DNA of 64,000 nucleotides from Mucor racemosus. Taxonomy: Eukaryota; Mucoromycota; Mucoromycetes; Mucorales; Mucoraceae. Shown piece after piece: positions 62,071-64,000 of this stretch. The position numbers and the translations under genes were made by a program. The stretch is from the NCBI GenBank assembly GCA_027405735.1, contig JAPEHQ010000001.1, positions 1,612,001 through 1,676,000 of the forward strand. The letters are read 5' to 3'. Under the pieces are notes generated by a model, which saw only the letters and a program-made list of their open reading frames with translations, ran no database searches and had not been told where the DNA came from. Positions within the stretch are counted from its first letter, which is position 1, and the number at the start of each line of letters is the position of its first letter.

Positions 62071-64000
62071 AAAAATCCAAATTGTGATGTTTCGTCGACC
62101 TGTACGAGAGTTTTTATGGCAATACCAGGTGGCTCAACTGTAATTTATATATTTGCTTGTCAAATGTATCGAACCAAGGTGAAATTGGTTGATTGATATA
62201 ATGGATAATAAATGCAGCAATGCCATTTATTGAATGGAAGAATGTAAATGTATAAAGCAAAGTTTACTTTTGAATGAAAGTACTAATTATTCTAATTAAC
62301 ATCAATATAATAGGTTCAAAAAGCATAGTTAAGTGCAATAATTGCTACTAAATCGCATAATTTGATATGCAGAAAACTCTTGAAACATTTATTCTTTTTT
62401 TTTGGCAATGCTACAAATCATCGTTCATATGAGTGAATATTAATGAATCAGAGAAAATACAACTGGCAAAAAACTGATACACTATGCACATCGAGGTCAG
62501 GATTGATAAAGGATGCATTTATTGTATACTAAAAATCACAACATTTTGATGGATAGAAATGACAGAACCAAGATGTGTGTTTGCCTCAGGATTTTTAAAA
62601 GGTTTTAAAAGCATACTTCATCAAATTCATTTTGATTTTGGTTACTCATCATATGCTATTAGTATCATCTTGTTCTTTTTTATTTAATTGTTGTATTATT
62701 AAGAATCAAGCTTTTCATAGCTTATAACAATGGCAATGGGATGTTTCTGATTTTAGATTGACATTTACCATAAGGCGGACTAATGATACGTTTGATACTA
62801 CTGTAGATGGAACCAGTCAATTTAATCTATGGAATTTGAGTGAAAATACGGAGGAACCATTTGTAAGTATTTAATAAGTTGGCTCTGGTAAAGCATTAAA
62901 TAAATTGGCTTGTGACAAAGCGTCAAGAGTCCAAAAAGGCGGCAATAGGTTCCAGTGATGGACATGTTTATGTTTATGTTTATGTTTATGATATTGGAGA
63001 GGTAAGGCTAAAATTTAATGTAAATCACCTCTAGTGCAATAATTATAAAGTAAGACTATCTTGTCATCAAATGAATTACCACACAATATTAACGTGTATA
63101 AAGATTTACAGTAATAAGCTTGAATCAAGTGGGTACAGCACCGTCCAAATTCTTGAAATATTATAAAATCTCTTATTTTTAAGTCTTACAAGGCTTATAA
63201 GCGGAATATTAATTTCAAAAATTATTCTTGTCCAGATCATCAATTTTGACATTTTTTAATTTTTTTTTTCTAGTTTTGCAAATCTAGAGTTAATTATATT
63301 ACCAATTATAAAAACAAAAAATATACACATATGCAAAATTTAGAGCTCTATTTGGTCAATAAAAAATAACAAACAATTTTATTGCAAAATATAACATGAA
63401 AATCCTTTAATCAAAAAACCGTTTTTGGGCCAAAAATGCTTAGTTTCATTACTTAACATTTAATATTAAGCTTTTATAAAATGCGTATTAGTTATGGCTA
63501 CAATTTTCTCTCATAATGTAGTATATTTAAACGTTGATTTTGGTATCAAAATTTGATTTTTCTGTTTTTTGATCAAAATCATGAGTGTTGGTAAGGATAA
63601 AATGAGCGCCGAAAATGTCCGCAAAAAAAACTGAATTTTTAGACTGTACGTGGTTAAGTATAAGAAAAGTTGAAAAATCCCCTTTTTATTTAAAACTGAG
63701 ATGTACCATAGTAGACTTAGCTGTTTAATCTTGCTATGCTCCGTTACGGCGTCGCTCTACGGGCTCGCTTTTTCAATTTTTTAATGAATGTATGATATAA
63801 CAGACGGTTTTTCTGGTAGAAAAATGCATGTTTCTATAATAAAAGATATTGCCTATTTTGTTTAGTTTATGGTTCATGCGTCGTAATGCTGCTTTTATAT
63901 TGGCTAAAATGAGCAATTTAGCAGGGTTTTCACTTGCGCTAAATAATGTAAAGCTTTGAAAATCCTTTTCTACATGTGTTGCTTCTCTCTTTTTGTTTTC
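62071..64000 (-). mobile_element. CACTA-like element, inverted copy E2, runs off the window
   Basis: On the minus strand, order of landmarks is as in copy A from about 5590 to 7545. It contains a dynein-like fragment on the plus strand. The 5' half lies beyond the window end. Confidence 0.6.
62755..63001 (+). pseudogene. Captured dynein intermediate chain fragment (copy E2)
   Basis: The plus strand reads DTFDTTVDGTSQFNLWNLSE and NTEEPF, two stops, then GKALNKLA and, after a frame shift, a HVYVYVYVYDIGE block with a small GTTTAT triplication. It gives the clearest match to the dynein intermediate chain motif DG-LWNLN--TE-P. It ends at GTAAGG, like a splice donor. Confidence 0.72.

Overview
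The window looks like nuclear DNA of an early-diverging filamentous fungus, most likely Mucoromycota. It is AT-rich, introns are short (about 45-70 bp) GT-AG, proteins are rich in glutamine runs, and telomere-type TTAGGG units occur inside the sequence. I cannot name the genus. No tRNA, rRNA, CRISPR array or bacterial-type operon was found.

Layout. 1-2406: 3' part of a transposase-like gene. 2855-13295: a repeat block made of one dispersed repeat (called R1 here) and three CACTA-like terminal-inverted-repeat elements (A, B, C), which carry a broken piece of a dynein intermediate chain gene. 13375-31410: gene-rich island with an RSC9/ARID2-type chromatin-remodelling subunit, a YAK1-type DYRK kinase, a polyglutamine GLI/ZIC-like zinc-finger regulator, the ribosome-biogenesis WD40 protein SOF1 and a CUE-domain ubiquitin-binding protein. 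31930-47100: second repeat block. An intact L1-type LINE (both ORFs open) is inserted in R1, followed by CACTA-like element D with its own small DNA-element insertion, then an inverted R1 copy. 48017-59922: second gene island with a Tea4/Bud14-type SH3 polarity protein, biotin-protein ligase, a tail-anchored heme oxygenase with N-terminal Cys-Pro motifs, a small membrane protein and a mitochondrial PPR protein. 60185-64000: third repeat block with CACTA-like copies, mostly inverted.

The cellular genes are scattered housekeeping and regulatory genes, not a cluster. Possible loose links are stress and nutrient control (YAK1, zinc-finger factor), ubiquitin/autophagy (CUE), ribosome assembly (SOF1), heme and biotin metabolism, and mitochondrial RNA (PPR). 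The most unusual content is the repeat landscape: non-autonomous elements that appear to have captured and spread a dynein intermediate chain fragment, a nested and apparently intact LINE, and repeat arrays in head-to-tail and inverted orientation. Gene models below were built by hand from splice sites; every multi-exon model joins in frame.
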